Position numbers and translations under genes: made by a program
In this document: positions 27,294-39,808 of the stretch, in pieces
Position numbering within the stretch: position 1 is the first letter of the stretch
Layout of the letters: every line of letters starts with the position of its first letter
The notes under the pieces: model-generated
The model's database searches: none
What the model saw: only the letters and a program-made list of their open reading frames with translations
What the model was told of the DNA's origin: nothing
Source of the DNA: Calliopsis andreniformis
Taxonomy: Eukaryota; Arthropoda; Insecta; Hymenoptera; Andrenidae
Assembly (NCBI RefSeq): GCF_051401765.1
Contig: NW_027480432.1
Coordinates: 12,480,501-12,544,500 of the forward strand
Reading direction: 5' to 3'
Length of the DNA: 64,000 bases

Positions 27294-27746
27294 TGTGGAG
27301 ATATAGTCAGAAAATGATAAAGGGGAATTGACTTTATCAGCACTCCACTGGTAAGGTTTAAACAAGAGTTGTAATAAAGTTTATTTAAAGTCTAACACAA
27401 GTCTATAATACACACTTAACACTCTAGGAATATAAAATATAAAAATCTGTACACTAAAACTAATTATAAATTATGTACAGCTCACTAGAGTTTCTTTATA
27501 ATACACGTTAAGTTTAACGAAAGTGTTAAAACCTTTGCATGGAATAACACGTCTAACACCTAGCACGCTTGCCAAAAGAATGAATGAACGCTTGCCGGAA
27601 AAAGGGAAAGTACGCTTTCCCGGAAAAGCCGGCAAAAGCCGCGTCCCGGAAACGTGCGGCGCCCTCAATACAAAATGTCGCGCGCTTAAAATTACAGGAA
27701 TCGCACTTTTCTACGGAGCGGCTGACTCAACGACTGTGCCGCCACA
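27294..27746 (-). repeat. Gypsy 5' LTR
   Basis: It is 453 bp, nearly identical to 23673-24125, with the same TG...CA ends. It is followed on the element strand by the primer-binding site. Confidence 0.92.
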
Positions 27747-28630
27747 GTGGTTTCTCGAGCCGTCGGTATTTCAGAACGTGAGACACGGAAGTCCATTGAG
27801 TGTCCAGTCTATCCTGTATACTCGTCTGTGGTAGAACTCCTATAATGTTGCCAACATCCTTTTCAGCGGAGAGCAGAGAAGGGAATTTTAACACTTGAAA
27901 AGTCGTTTACAGTGTACAGTGATTTAATTTTTATAAGATTATTTAATTATGGTGTATGTATATACAAGAGACTCGTTGTCTGATTACACGCAATTTGTCT
28001 CCTTATTTTTCTTCTATAATTAAAAAAGAAAGAAAAAAAATGAATATCTTTTTAAATTATGAATAAAAAAAATTGATAAAAACGGCCAAGCTATTCATAT
28101 CATTTTATTCGGAAGAGTTCACAAAATCATTTCTCGTTCGTAGTAACTAAATAACTTGCCTTCTTGTCAGGATTAATACAATAAATAATAATGCACATTA
28201 GTTTATAATGAATAATTTATTTGTTCTGCGGATGCGTGTTGTCGTGAATGTTGACCGCGCACGTCGTCTGTCTTCTTCAATTGAACGAGCGCGTTAACGT
28301 GTGCAGCGAAATTTATAACATTTACAATTATTTATACTCGTAGCTACGTTCGTAGCTAACTGTTGCTTCTACAATATATTATGTTATAATATGTAAACGC
28401 AAAATAGTATGTAACGTGTATACAAAAAAGGATGTATAAAGTATCAAAAATGTTATTCCATGATTAAAAATTAATGAAAAACGTAAAAAGACGGAAAAAA
28501 GTTATCAAATGGTACGAGATCCGGAACTCTGGCTAGCGGCGTGACAACTTTACACTCTACCGCTGCACCTACCATTTATTCCTAGTTTGATGGTGGAGGA
28601 GAGGGAGGAGGGAGCGAAGGAAGAGGGGGA
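27747..28630. other. AT-rich unassigned sequence
   Basis: No ORF, repeat boundary or RNA signature is visible. A purine-rich stretch (GGAGGAGAGGGAGGAGG) lies at about 28590-28640. Confidence 0.4.
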
Positions 28631-28636
28631 AGAGGG

Positions 28637-28905
28637 GGAACAGCAGGAAGAGGAAACGGAAATGTATTTATTAATTATTATTATTGAAAATCATAATACA
28701 TATATTTAAAAAAGACAAATTGTTGTTAAATGTTTTATTGAATACATCTATTCTATCGTATAAGTCGTATAAGAGGAGGAACAGGAGGAAGAGGAAATGG
28801 AAATGTGGTTGTTAATTATTGTTATGGAAAATCGTAATAAATATATTTAGAAAAGACAATTTTTTGTTAAATTTTTTATTGAATACATCTATTCTATTGT
28901 GTCTA
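28637..28905 (+). repeat. Tandem duplication, two 141-bp units
   Basis: GGAACAGCAGGAAGAGGAAA (28637) recurs as GGAACAGGAGGAAGAGGAAA (28778). The following AT-rich 120 bases match with few changes, ending TATTGAATACATCTATTCTAT in both. Confidence 0.8.
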
Positions 28906-28987
28906 TTATTGAAGCAGGCCTTTTCGCTCCTTTTCCCTCGACCGTGAATGAAATTAGTTTCGCTATTAGAATCTGTAATTTAAAGGT

Positions 28988-29257
28988 TTATAGTCCTTGT
29001 AATTTTCGCATTTTGCAATTACTTTTAGGACGTCGTAATTCTTGACCGAGCCAGATAGTGTCTTTATGAATTTTTACTTTTATCATAAAATAAGCCATTT
29101 TTCTTTTATGTTCATTACACGTACTGCTTTCAAACCAACCGCGAAGGTCAAACGAAGTCTCAACACCTTGCACAAAATATGTAAATATTTGATCAAGTAT
29201 GCCCTCTTCAGCCCGTAAGGTGGGATATACGTGGTCAAAATTTTTTATTAGGCGCTT
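28988..29257 (-). CDS. Unrecognised open frame, 89 codons
   Basis: The frame is open after a TGA at 29260-29258 and closed by TAA at 28990-28988. Composition is protein-like (NFDHVYPTLRAEEGILDQIF, GVETSFDLRGWFESS) rather than low-complexity AT translation. There is no ATG near the left boundary, so it would be an exon or a remnant. I do not recognise the family, and no neighbouring exon could be linked. Confidence 0.3.
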   Translation of the reverse strand, partial: KRLIKNFDHVYPTLRAEEGILDQIFTYFVQGVETSFDLRGWFESSTCNEHKRKMAYFMIKVKIHKDTIWLGQELRRPKSNCKMRKLQGL

Positions 29258-31118
29258 TCAGACTTCCAAAATTCGAATCATTTTTTCATTCCACGACGTA
29301 ATTTTACAACCACGGAAAGCACATTTCTTATATGATATATTATGTTTATTAGAATACTCCATATTTTTCTACTAGAGATTCGTGGAGATTCGTGGAGATT
29401 CGTTTAGTTGTCGTAATCTCACGATACTGATATACGTAAGTTTATATACTTGAAACCAGTTATAAACATTACTCTACAGAATATTTCAGAGTAAAAAATA
29501 AATCAATATCTCCTTAGAAACACTTATTTAAACATTCAAATTTCACCTTTTTCCCCTTCTCTAAGAAATTATATCCAGCACCAAGGTGTAAAAGACTCGA
29601 AAGTAAGAAATCGATAAATGCTGACGATAGTTTTAACGAATTGGAGTTTATTAATTATAATATAATTATGTAATTGGTTCCTTGTTACTAAGATACCAAA
29701 AATTAACAAACATGTATTAGATTTAGTGAGAAACCATTCTGGTACGCTCTCTTCGCCCCAGTTCTTTGACCAGATAAGACGTGTTTTCTTTTGGTTCAAA
29801 TATAACAGTTTAGTTTGAGTTCAAAATTGTTTCATTTTCTTTACGAGCAGAGTGCCTTAGCGCTCGACGGGCACGAATTCATCCCGGGTTCCAATAAAAA
29901 TTCCTGAAGGCCACGCAACACTTTTAACCCAAGTAAATACTGCATGAATGCGTCGATATGTGTGGTTAATAATCGTTTGAATAATGCAATATAATGCAAT
30001 AATAATGTGGTGACTCACTAGCATATGAATAAGATGATTAAATGCCATGTTATTTAACTGTGAAGAACGTAGTTTCTCATAAATTTTCATTTTGATTGAA
30101 AAATGTATGAATTGAAAAACAATACAGATTTCTGGCTGATTGCTCTACCGTAACCAGTTTAATAAGTTACAGTTGTTACATTACATAGGCCATCGAGATA
30201 GGACTATTGTATCTATGTATACCGTGCCTTTGAAAGAGAAATAAAATGTATGTAGATAATTCAGTTTCGAAAGAATTGATTTTAATTAACTCGGCTCCCA
30301 TATACAGATATTGGATAGTATTAAGTTTTGTGCATAATATGTATATACACGTTTAAAATATAGTACAAACAACTATTTTAAAGAAATCGATACTATATAT
30401 ATTTTAGTTCACTTTGAGTTTTTATTTTATTCTGCATTATATTTACAAAATGTTTTATATGGATAAGGTTACGTGGTTATTGACACATAACACGAAGTAG
30501 CGTTGTATCGTAGCGTTATGTTGAAGTCGTGTTTTAGTTCTTCCTGTATCGGTACGTGGCGCTAGTATACATTACACACATTTTTTGCAACTTGCCTGCG
30601 AGCGCCACTCCAAATATCCCATATCGGTGAGAGTCAATAGCCACCACTTTTAACGTTTCGTCGGACTTTACGATTCCACCGTTTGCATGGCATTTTATGG
30701 TGCATAGCAAATTATATTCTTTCTTCTTCTATTTTCTGCATGTTGTATCTGTTTGCAAGGGTAGGATTCTCAAAATGTATAATCATCTTTATGTATTGCA
30801 AAATATTTATATATAAGTGTGGTATGTGTATTTCAAATTTGTGTATAATAGATTTTACTATTGTATTATTTTGTACTTTTGCAGCTAATGTAATTTTCTA
30901 CGGAGGACGGTGGAGGATAGATTGGGTTTTCACGCAATTTCATATTTTCATAGCAGTTAAAAAAATTAAACCTAAATAAAAGTTTACTTCTTCCAAATAC
31001 TGTGATTTGGACTAATTGTACGATTAATTGAAAATAATCAATAAAAGATGTCATATACATACCTAAGTTGTGCATTTTCACCTCTAATTTTTTATTTTTA
31101 TTATATTTGTATAATTGA
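29258..31118. other. AT-rich unassigned sequence
   Basis: Only short open frames without motifs are present. I find no clear element ends. Confidence 0.4.
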
Positions 31119-31242
31119 AGAGGTAAACCAAGGCAGGTGCAGACGTAATTTAAAAGTTTGTCATCAAAAATTTAATAAATTTCCACAACTTTAATGAAAA
31201 GCTTTTAAATTGCGTTCTCACCTGCCCTGGTTTGCTTCACGG
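31119..31242. mobile_element. Short hairpin MITE (about 124 bp)
   Basis: The left arm GGTAAACCAAGGCAGGTG plus a CGTAATTTAAAAG block is mirrored on the right by CTTTTAAATTGCG and CACCTGCCCTGGTTTGC. The two arms of about 36 bases make almost the whole element. No target duplication is clear. Confidence 0.65.
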
Positions 31243-31283
31243 TTAGTTAACCTTATTTGAAATACTCGATACTTATGCATATA

Positions 31284-31862
31284 CAGTCCCTGTCCAGTTT
31301 ATTAGACGCACTATAAAATATTTGTAATTGTATATGTTGCACTAGATTATATGCGATATTATTTACATTTACCCTTACAAATAATGATTTTTATATAGAA
31401 AATTTATGATACAGTTTTATTTCATATTTGTTTTTTACATGTCGCCACATAATGTTAAGATATTGGCTGTGGAACATAAATAAGTATAAACTTATTTCAT
31501 TTGCGTTGTTGCGTGCTACAAGCACTGACGTGTTTATATGGTTTTCTTTAATGTATTTATTTGTCTTTCAGGATTAAACTACACGGTAGCTTGTTTATTG
31601 TGTGTGCAGCACGTGGCAAAAGGTGGCTCTACAAAATATTAATATTTTATACTGTAAATTTCAATATTCTTTAAAATTTAATAAACACATACTTTTTCTA
31701 TAAATATGATGTCTTATTTATGTTAACAACTAGATAATTAAGTATATTATACATACAAATTAAATAACTATCTATTAATAAATTCTATAGCTATAAAACA
31801 CCCGATAATTAAGATTTTACATAGAATCTATAGTGCGTCTAATAATATATGACCAGCGACTG
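31284..31862. mobile_element. Tc1/mariner-type non-autonomous element (579 bp)
   Basis: TA flanks both ends (31282-31283; 31863-31864). The terminal inverted repeats are CAGTCCCTGTCCAGTTTAT plus a TAGACGCACTATA block on the left, and the complement of TATAGTGCGTCTA and GACCAGCGACTG on the right. CAGT ends plus TA duplication fit Tc1/mariner. There is no transposase ORF. Confidence 0.75.
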
Positions 31863-31929
31863 TATATACACACATGCGATCATTTATACATTTACGCATT
31901 TTAGTTCTCAAAACAGTACACGGCGCTAC

Positions 31930-31996
31930 AAACGTGTCCTTAACTTTGAACCTGGGAGCTTGATCCCGCTTGACTACGCGTCAAGTAATCCCCTCC
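31930..31996 (-). repeat. tRNA-like SINE head (A and B box)
   Basis: On the minus strand TAGTCAAGCGG matches the pol III A-box consensus. About 20 bases on, GGTTCAAAGTT resembles the B box. The stretch lacks a complete tRNA cloverleaf, so it is more likely a degenerate SINE or tRNA relic. Confidence 0.35.
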
Positions 31997-32261
31997 TTCT
32001 AGTTACAATTCCCCACTACAACTTACCCCCACTTCGAGATGATGCAAATTAGCTACGCTGGTAGATATGGATGTACTACACTATGTACTTTCCTGGCAGA
32101 GTAGAAGACTACGGACAGCTTAGGCCGAGTGGTTTTCCCACTCTATACGGAATGGGCGTAGAGTAGAGTCCTTTGCAAATATGTATATGTCAATGCGTGT
32201 TATAACTACAAGTATGCTCACGATGGACGTAAAAGACCCATCAAAGACGCGCACTATTTGC

Positions 32262-32325
32262 GTTCCACGAGAAGTCTCGTGGAATATCTTAGGTGCAATG
32301 CGTTTTACGAGACTTCGCGTGAAAC
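32262..32325. repeat. Family R hairpin, isolated copy
   Basis: TTCCACGAGAAGTCTCGTGGAA is itself a palindrome. It is followed by GCAATGCGTTTTACGAGACTTC, the second arm seen in the other family R copies. Confidence 0.7.
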
Positions 32326-32571
32326 AGAAATAATAAGTTATCCTGTATTTATTAATTTTGAGTGCACCTGAACAAAATAAGCTCTGAAAAGAGCTGATTT
32401 GTAATTTTCGTCAATCTGTAAAGATCTGTTGTAGTAGCTGTGGAAAGTTTTGTGGTCTTTACAGTTCCTCGTTAGTAAGATTTATCTCTTTCGCTCTTTT
32501 AACTTCTAATTACAGTACTTATTTCTAAATATGTATAATGTTACCACTATCAGTGCTGCTTCTACTAACAC

Positions 32572-32612
32572 TACCATTACCACTACCACCACCACCACCA
32601 CTGCTACTGCTA
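32572..32612 (+). repeat. Imperfect (ACC)n microsatellite
   Basis: TACCACTACCACCACCACCACC-type triplets run imperfectly over about 40 bases. Confidence 0.8.
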
Positions 32613-32619
32613 GTGATAT

Positions 32620-34885
32620 TTACAGTATCAGTATTAATAACAAGTGTTACATAACATGAATTTTCCCCAGATCTTCGAAACTGTTTGTCGAATAAATTCT
32701 GACGAACTAAAAACAATATATTAAATTTACATTTAATAATCTGCTTCTGTGAGCAGTATTCGCACTTTTCATAGAAGAAAAAAGTTGTTCGCAAACATAT
32801 GTGAAACTAAACATTGATTTTACTTTCGTGACAAACTTGAAGATTTCGGGAAATTTCAACGGTGGTAAATGGACGTAGTAGTTTAAAACATTTGGCTCCT
32901 TTTGATTTTTTAATTTAGGTCAATCCGGGCAGACGAAAGGCAAATATGGCGCCGACTTTAGTAAGAAGAAAGGAATACAAATATTTCAAATAATGACAAT
33001 TTTAATATTGTTTTGTAAAGAGTACAAATTCTATTGTTATTCATTATGTGTAATGCATGCGTTTAAGAATCCGTTCTTTGCGAGGAAAAGAAAACAAAAT
33101 TCTTCGATATTGAGAACGTATTTTACACTACGAATCAGAAAACTTTACCTACGGTATACAGCCACTGAGCGCACTGGTAAATACCATAATAATGAACGGT
33201 TCTGCGATAATGGAACAATACAAGTCAAGATGATAAGAGTCATTGTTAATGTAATATCCAAAACTGTAACTGCTAGCCAAAATATGCGAAGTGTAATAAA
33301 AATTTCTTTCTTTTAGTGTAAGAATAATCTGCTGTAAACTTTGAAAGAGTGCATGTGCTAAGGATTTTCCTCTTGAATTTTAAACTATAATATATAATTA
33401 TTATTATTAAAAATAGTTTTCGAAATAATAATGAAACATTATAATTCACTTTACTAGAGAATAGTTAGGAATCTCGGAGACCATTATGCCTAATTGCTTT
33501 ATAGAAAAAGATATTTTAATATTTGAGACCATATCTTTCGTAGAAAATGTTATAATGTGAAATTACTTTTACAATACAGTCCATTTTTGTACAAAATATT
33601 TCCAAACAAAAGAATGCTTATTCCTATCGTTATATGTATACAAAAAAGTCGTATAGCATTTGGGAGTTCACTAATCTTTTAAAGCGTTGTTAAGAAGAAT
33701 TACTTTATGTTCCAAAAATTCTGAAGAAGGGAATATTAGTTATGATCGTGTTATTGCAAAAAAAGTTAGGGTATCCTGAAAAGGTACCGCGATAGTGTGT
33801 GATCGGTTATTTGCAAAACATTCTCATCACGCGTTATCACGTATTCCGCAGCGAAACTACTGAAAAAAGTGCATGAGTCTGACTTGTTATAGATCAAGAG
33901 GTTAAAAAAAATGAAGGGTACGCGGCAGATAATAATTCACTTTTCGATTGTGGCACTGGTGAAAATAGTTCGAATATGTAGATACTATTAATGACTGCAT
34001 CTTCATTAATAAAGGGTTTCTTCATACGATATATTATTTTTATTTACAGTTACTGTCACTTTAAACTGTACATGTAGTGGATAGCTTGATTTTTTTCATA
34101 TAAAGTAAAATTCATGGATTTTAAATGTTTAAAATTTATATACACAGAATATAGTTTAATGTTTAATATTATTTAATAAATTAAATAACATTTGTCGTTA
34201 TACTTTATCTGGAAAAATATAATTCTTACGAAGAAGTCGAAAATTAATGCTTTTAATTCGGATGCAAAAAGAGTTGTGTGAAAGGAACGACGACTGTGGA
34301 TTATGTCTTCAATAAACAATTTGGCGGTGGATACCAAAAATTCTGTGCTAGTATGGCAAGTATTATTGTGACCGAACAGGTCGCACGTTCCTACCTAACT
34401 ACTATTTCGACGGTTCTCCACTCTACTAACGGAGTCGGTTTTGAAACCGCTCGTGGGCAATCCCAGGCGTTCTGGGCTGCTTGCGCTCGCTTCGGAGCTA
34501 CTTGAGCATCGCTGATCTAAGCTTTCGATAGTAGTCCGTGATGCCTCCAGGTATACATGCTCTAAGCCTCCCACTACCACAGGTTTTCCATTCACATGCA
34601 TAATTGAAACACTATTTGTAGCTAATTTTCTGCGAGATAACAGTGTACATGGCTTGCAAACGAGTCAGACGACATTTCTCATTAATTTGTATTTCTGCCT
34701 TGTATTTTTTATCAGATACTGCAAATTATAGGAGAATGGGCATACATGTGAATTGGTTAAGCTTAGTATCATTTAACTCGCTCTGCGGTGCATGTGGTTT
34801 TTTCTCAAAGATGTCACAATTCAAACGGCCACACATACAGACTTCTACATGATATACTAGGCTGCTAACCACAGACTTCTATACA
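32620..34885. other. AT-rich unassigned sequence
   Basis: Open frames of 68-107 codons exist but have AT-driven composition or no motif. No transposon boundary is found. Confidence 0.4.
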
Positions 34886-34886
34886 G

Positions 34887-35515
34887 GATGCTTCAGAAAA
34901 TGTGGGACATTTTTGCAGGGTAGGTTCTACAATCTACATACGCAGACAATAAAAAGAGTTCATATGCATGTACGTTTGGAGACGCATAATTTTTTAGATA
35001 CATGTTTATTTTATATTGCCTAAAACGCTGACCTATTACTTGCCTGCACGGTGTAACATTCCTTTTATGACTGATTCATACTATCCGTCTAGCGAGTGGC
35101 AGGCTAGCCTTTGCACCAGCGCACTGTGAATACCAGCAAGCGATTACATGACGGGCATCATCTAAAACCGATTGGAAAAATATTTAATGGAGGCTAGCTT
35201 ACCGCTGCGCCGGATTCTAAAAATTTAGTGAAAGAGAGTGAATAAAAATTACAAAAAGAGTCTTAATTTTAAAAAAACGTAATTCAATGACGGATAGTGT
35301 GAATATTTCGGCCTTTTAAATGAATGGCGTACAGTGATGAATCTTAAAGAAAGCATCATACCGTATGCAATGTAAAATAGTGTATAACTAAAGTACTAAG
35401 CGTTTCCAGAGATATGTCATATCTGCACACTAACTTTTCTTATTATCTTCGTGATTAGAATGTATCGTCTAAGAATGTACCATATGTTTGAAAACACTGT
35501 GAGTATCAGTGTATG
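34887..35515. mobile_element. Family A foldback MITE copy 2, interrupted
   Basis: The left arm begins CAGGATGCTTCAGAAAATGTGGGACATTTTTG. The right arm (AATGTAAAATAGTGTATAAC, AAGCGTTTCCAGAGATATG) is separated from it by unrelated DNA, including one copy of a 72-bp direct repeat (35219-35290). Confidence 0.55.
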
Positions 35516-35838
35516 ATACCCAACAGTGTATAATACCTTAGTTACAGACGTCATTTTAACGATTAGAATCTAATAACAGCTCTTCTATGCGTTTACGAAG
35601 CTTCAAATTGAATTTTTAAATTTTCAACTTTTCGATTCACATGATGTCTGACGTCATTTTAATTGGGAGAACATAAGGAAGATGTTAATATTATTTTTTA
35701 ATCCTTTTTTAAATTTAACTTAAAATTTAGTTTTCTTAATAAAAATAAGGAAAAATTTTAGGGAAAAAATTTAGTGAAAGAGAGTGAATAAAAATTACCA
35801 AAAAGAGTCTTAATTTTAAAAAAAACGTAATTCAATGA
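35219..35838 (+). repeat. Pair of near-identical 72-bp direct repeats
   Basis: 35219-35290 and 35767-35838 both read AAATTTAGTGAAAGAGAGTG ... GAGTCTTAATTTTAAAAAAA ... CGTAATTCAATGA. They differ by only two single-base length changes and lie 548 bp apart. Confidence 0.85.
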
Positions 35839-35879
35839 AAGGATGACAAGTTCTCCCCATTAAAATACGAAATATATGT

Positions 35880-36320
35880 ATATAGAGTGTTTCAAAAATA
35901 CGTGTGAATACTTCAGAGACTGAATCTATACACTACAAGTAAAAAATGTTACATGAACATATGTTCTACATACTTTACTTATCGAGTTACTAATGATTAG
36001 AGAAAATGTTGGAAAGTGTTTGTCATCCATTAGATTTTTATCTTTGGATCCATTTAAAATTTGAATAATGTAAATAATGTGCACGAATTGCAACAAAGGA
36101 TATAAAATGGATTTGAGATTACTCGAGGAACACTTGATATTTTCGGGCCAGTGCCAGGCTAATTGTAAGGTGTGCAGTACATTTCGAACATTTTTTTAAA
36201 TCATCCATAACTTGAGTAGCAAGATATATAGGACATATATTCATATGACATTTTTTGCTTATTTTAGTATGTAGATTTAGCTTCTGAAGTATTGACATAT
36301 ATTTGGGAACACCCTGTATA
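35880..36320. mobile_element. Foldback MITE, family J
   Basis: The left end TAGAGTGTTTCAAAAATACGTG plus GAATACTTCAGAGACTGAAT is mirrored by AGCTTCTGAAGTATTGACAT and TTGGGAACACCCTGTATA on the right. TA flanks both ends. It is non-coding. Confidence 0.65.
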
Positions 36321-36414
36321 TGCATACATACAATATATCTATGTACATACATATAATATCCATATGCAAATTCGACTGTCAGTGACACAACTGACCCAAA
36401 AGTCTATTATAAGA

Positions 36415-36600
36415 GAATTCTTATAAAATTTCACTTATAAATAATTGTAAAAAATTTGTGAGAAATTCTCATAAAATTTCATTTATAAATAATTTTAAAG
36501 AACTTCTGAGAAATTCTCATAAAATTTCACTTATGAATAATTATAAAAAATTTGTGAGAAACTCTCATAAAATTTCAGTTATAAATAACCGTGAAATCGC
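36415..36600 (+). repeat. Four tandem 48-bp units
   Basis: Units start at 36415, 36463, 36511 and 36559, each with AAATTCTCATAAAATTTCA-like text. The period is a multiple of three, so one plus-strand frame stays open as a repeating RNSHKIS-(F/L/V)-(I/M)NN peptide. There is no upstream gene structure. Confidence 0.85.
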
Positions 36601-37589
36601 ATACGTTATGTTTGGCATTATTTTTATCCACAGAAGACGAGAAATTCAATTTCTGGCTTGTCAACTTAATTAGGATATTAATCTTCGGTTACCAAGGCCA
36701 GTAGATTAATAAATCTGCCTTAGTTTTTTATTGTTCCATTGTTCCCCAGGAGATATTGGATATACAAACGTCTAGCTCTCTCTTGAGTAGCTGAGTAGCT
36801 TCTCCGATCGAAGTTGTTCCATCCTGCACTTACTTGAAATTATGCACTTACTTAGATTGAGTTTTATTTATTATTTATTTACAAGTTTTACCATTGAAAT
36901 ACTGAACAATGTTAAAAATTGTTAACTTTTGTTCCCCGCTGGAAAAGAAAACTTTCTTCAGAGCATGATTCTATACACCTTAAGGTATAAGGAAGTAAAA
37001 ATGTAATAGTTATTTTACTCAGAAATGATGGCAAAATTATGAAAAATGCAATTAGGTAAGAATATGATTATTGTGGATGTACTTCATTTATGTAGTTGTA
37101 TTTCTTGGTCTCATAATCTTTAAATTGTGGTCTTTCAGTAAAATAATCATTTAGAAAAACATGCCGAAGATTATTTATTACGATTATGATGTATTTATGT
37201 TTAATGAAAATAAAAACATAATAAAAAGTACCATTATAATAAATTAATACTATTATAACAAGAAATTCTTTCCTAATAAAATGTATCGAAATCAAACTTC
37301 CCACAGTTATTTCCAGTTAATATGACTATTACAATTTTTATTCCTTACTCCTTAAGATGTGTAGAATCATGTTGTAAAAGAATTTTTCTTTTCCAACAGA
37401 GATCAAAAAGTGACAATTTTTAGTATTGTCTTTTTTCTTCTCGTAAAATCTATGTGATTTATATTAGTTTTAGTTTAAACATCTTACAAGAGTATGCTTA
37501 AAAATACTAAACTGTGTACCAAGATTTTTTCGAGGAAGTAAATATTGAAGGTCTATTGAAAATGTTTCTATGGATAAATGTCGACTATA

Positions 37590-38715
37590 CAGGGTGTTTC
37601 TAAATTCGTGGAAAAACTCGGAGATGTAGGTAGAAAACAAGAAAATAAACCGAAAACTTCATATGCAATATTCTCGGAAACGCTTAGTTTGTTAGTTATA
37701 CACGATTTTATATTTCATAAAATACCGATGTAACAGTGACCCATCCCCTTTAAGGTCAGTGTCCAGGCTTCGACGAGACCTCGAGCTTTTAAAGATCTAG
37801 GCATTTCTGGGCCTAAGTGAGTCTCTGGCGATTCGCAACGCGTGTCGAGAGATACTTCATCGAATGGGAAAACATACTTTCTAATTGAAAATACTATTGA
37901 TATTTATCTACGATTAAGGGGCTGCTTTGGCATTTTTAGAAAGTCGAAAATTTTGCTTTCTCATAAATGGATAGCTTGAACCTTTTTAAAGAACGTGGAA
38001 AAGATTTCATACTAAAATATTAAAAATGAAATTCGGTTTGAATGCCCTGTCATTTCTCAAAATGTTTCTGAAAATTCAAGAATCCTTTCGGAAAAGCCTA
38101 GAGATATGTTTGCGTGAGGGTAGAGGCTATTTCGAACATCGATTATAAACCTATAGTAAGTCATTATTCACACATAGCGTTCTTCTTTAATACTTTAATC
38201 GGAGTGGCGTTAAAAGTTTACATGTAAAAATACATTGTGAAACATTTTGAGAAATGACAGTACATTCAAACCGAATTTCATTTTTAATATATTAGTATGA
38301 AATCTTTTCCATGTTATTTAAAGAGGTTCAAGCTATCCCTTTATGAGAAAACGAAATTTTCGACTTTCTAAAAATGCCAAAGCAGCCGCTTAATCGTAGA
38401 TAAATATCAATAGTATTTTCAATTAGAAAGTATGTTTTCCCATTCGATGAAGTATCTCTCGATACGCGTTTATGAGCTCTGGGCTCATTTAGGCTCAGAA
38501 ATGCCTAGATCTTTAAAAGCTCGAGGCCTCGTCGAAGCCTGGACACTGACCTTAAAGGGGATGGGTCACTGTTACATCGGTATTTTACGAAATATAAAAT
38601 CGTGTATAACTAAGAAACTAAGCGTTTCCGAGAATATTGCATATGAAGTTTTCGGTTTATTTTCTTGTTTTCTACCTACATCTCCGAGTTTTTCCACGAA
38701 TTTGGAAACACCCTG
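37590..38715. mobile_element. Large foldback element, arms about 478 bp, loop about 170 bp
   Basis: TA flanks both sides. The left end is CAGGGTGTTTCTAAATTCGTG. The right arm is its reverse complement, with about 95% or better identity over the outer 250 bp (for example ACTCGGAGATGTAGGTAGAA). It holds down to AAACATTTTGAGAAATGACAG at 38240. It has no coding capacity. Transcription from outside would give a long double-stranded RNA. Confidence 0.88.
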
Positions 38716-39808
38716 TAGAAACGTTAATTTTCTGAATGAAGTGGTATGCTTTAGGTTAGTAGTTCTTAACGTTTTTAGAAAAGTCGAACACTATTAAGTT
38801 TTTATGTATTTTTTCTGTAAAGCAATAACTAATATTTATGTAATTCAATAAAATCTTAAAATTAACAATAAAAAGAGACATGCAGAAAATCAAAGTAACA
38901 AAATAGAGGATAAATGTGAAAGTATATTACCTCAAGTAACAAAAAAGATTAATAATACTTTTAATAAGATATTTTCATCTGGTGGTTTTTACATATGTGA
39001 ACAATATCAAGTCTGATCTGAGATATAGTTACCCTAATATTTTCTTCTATATTAGCAAACTTTATCCATTTTTTAGTTTTTACACTGGTCAATGTCGAGA
39101 AACACTATTCGCATAAATAAGATGTTGAAAAAACTGTAACAAAATTCTAAGTATTTTTTTGGATACAGATGAGTAATCTTCTTGGACAAACATCTAATTT
39201 TCTTCAAGGGTTGTTTTTGAATATTTCATTTGTAGAGTACGATCTGTTGACAATGGATTATCTCAGACAGTTACCTAATTTTTACTGTATAAGATTTACA
39301 AGTATTACTTCTTGTTATATATGAATTATAAAATGGAAATAAATTATTATTTTTATAATTTCTAATAAATTAAAATATTTAGAAGCAAAAGAAATCACGA
39401 CAAATTTCGTGAAATATTGGTTAAAAACCAGTGTCTTAGGTGAAAAGGCGTAAGAGTACGAATTTCCTTCTGTCGGGACATGAAGTCAAATCTTGTGTGA
39501 AATTTCTGTAACTTCTTTCTTTTTTTTCACTAAATTTTTCTTTAAATTGTCTTGTTTTCGAAATTTTTATTATCATTTTTTTGTTAATAATTGTAACTTT
39601 CCTTGTAATGTTTATTATTACTTTTATTTTTTTTATTTTTTTTATCTTTTTTTGTTAAAAATTGCGACTGTTTTCTTTGTCTTTTTAAAAAAAATTGCAA
39701 TGTATTTATTTAATAAATATATCTTGGTGCACAGTTTCTGTACATCTATAGCATACCTTTGTCAATTCAATTGGATTTAATTAAATAAATTTAAATAACT
39801 TGACTTAC
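38716..39808. other. AT-rich unassigned sequence
   Basis: T-rich tracts (39520-39700) give long Phe-rich spurious frames. I see no gene or repeat. Confidence 0.45.

Larger units (their letters stand above)
23673..27746 (-). mobile_element. Young Ty3/gypsy retrotransposon with two near-identical LTRs
   Basis: The element reads on the minus strand. The 5' LTR is 27746-27294, the primer-binding site starts next to it, one long gag-pol ORF follows, then a polypurine tract (GGAGGGGGGTAG) and the 3' LTR at 24125-23673. Both LTRs are 453 bp, begin TGTGGCGGCACAGTC and end ATATCTC(C/T)ACA. I count about 8 differences (roughly 2%). No clean target duplication is visible, which may reflect later rearrangement. 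Confidence 0.92.

Noticed and set aside
36415..36600. CRISPR-like regular array
   Set aside because: Units are contiguous 48-bp tandem repeats with no unique spacers, in a eukaryotic genome.
37590..38797. 121-codon plus-strand frame at 38432
   Set aside because: It lies in the right arm of the foldback element. The frame reflects the arm's base composition.
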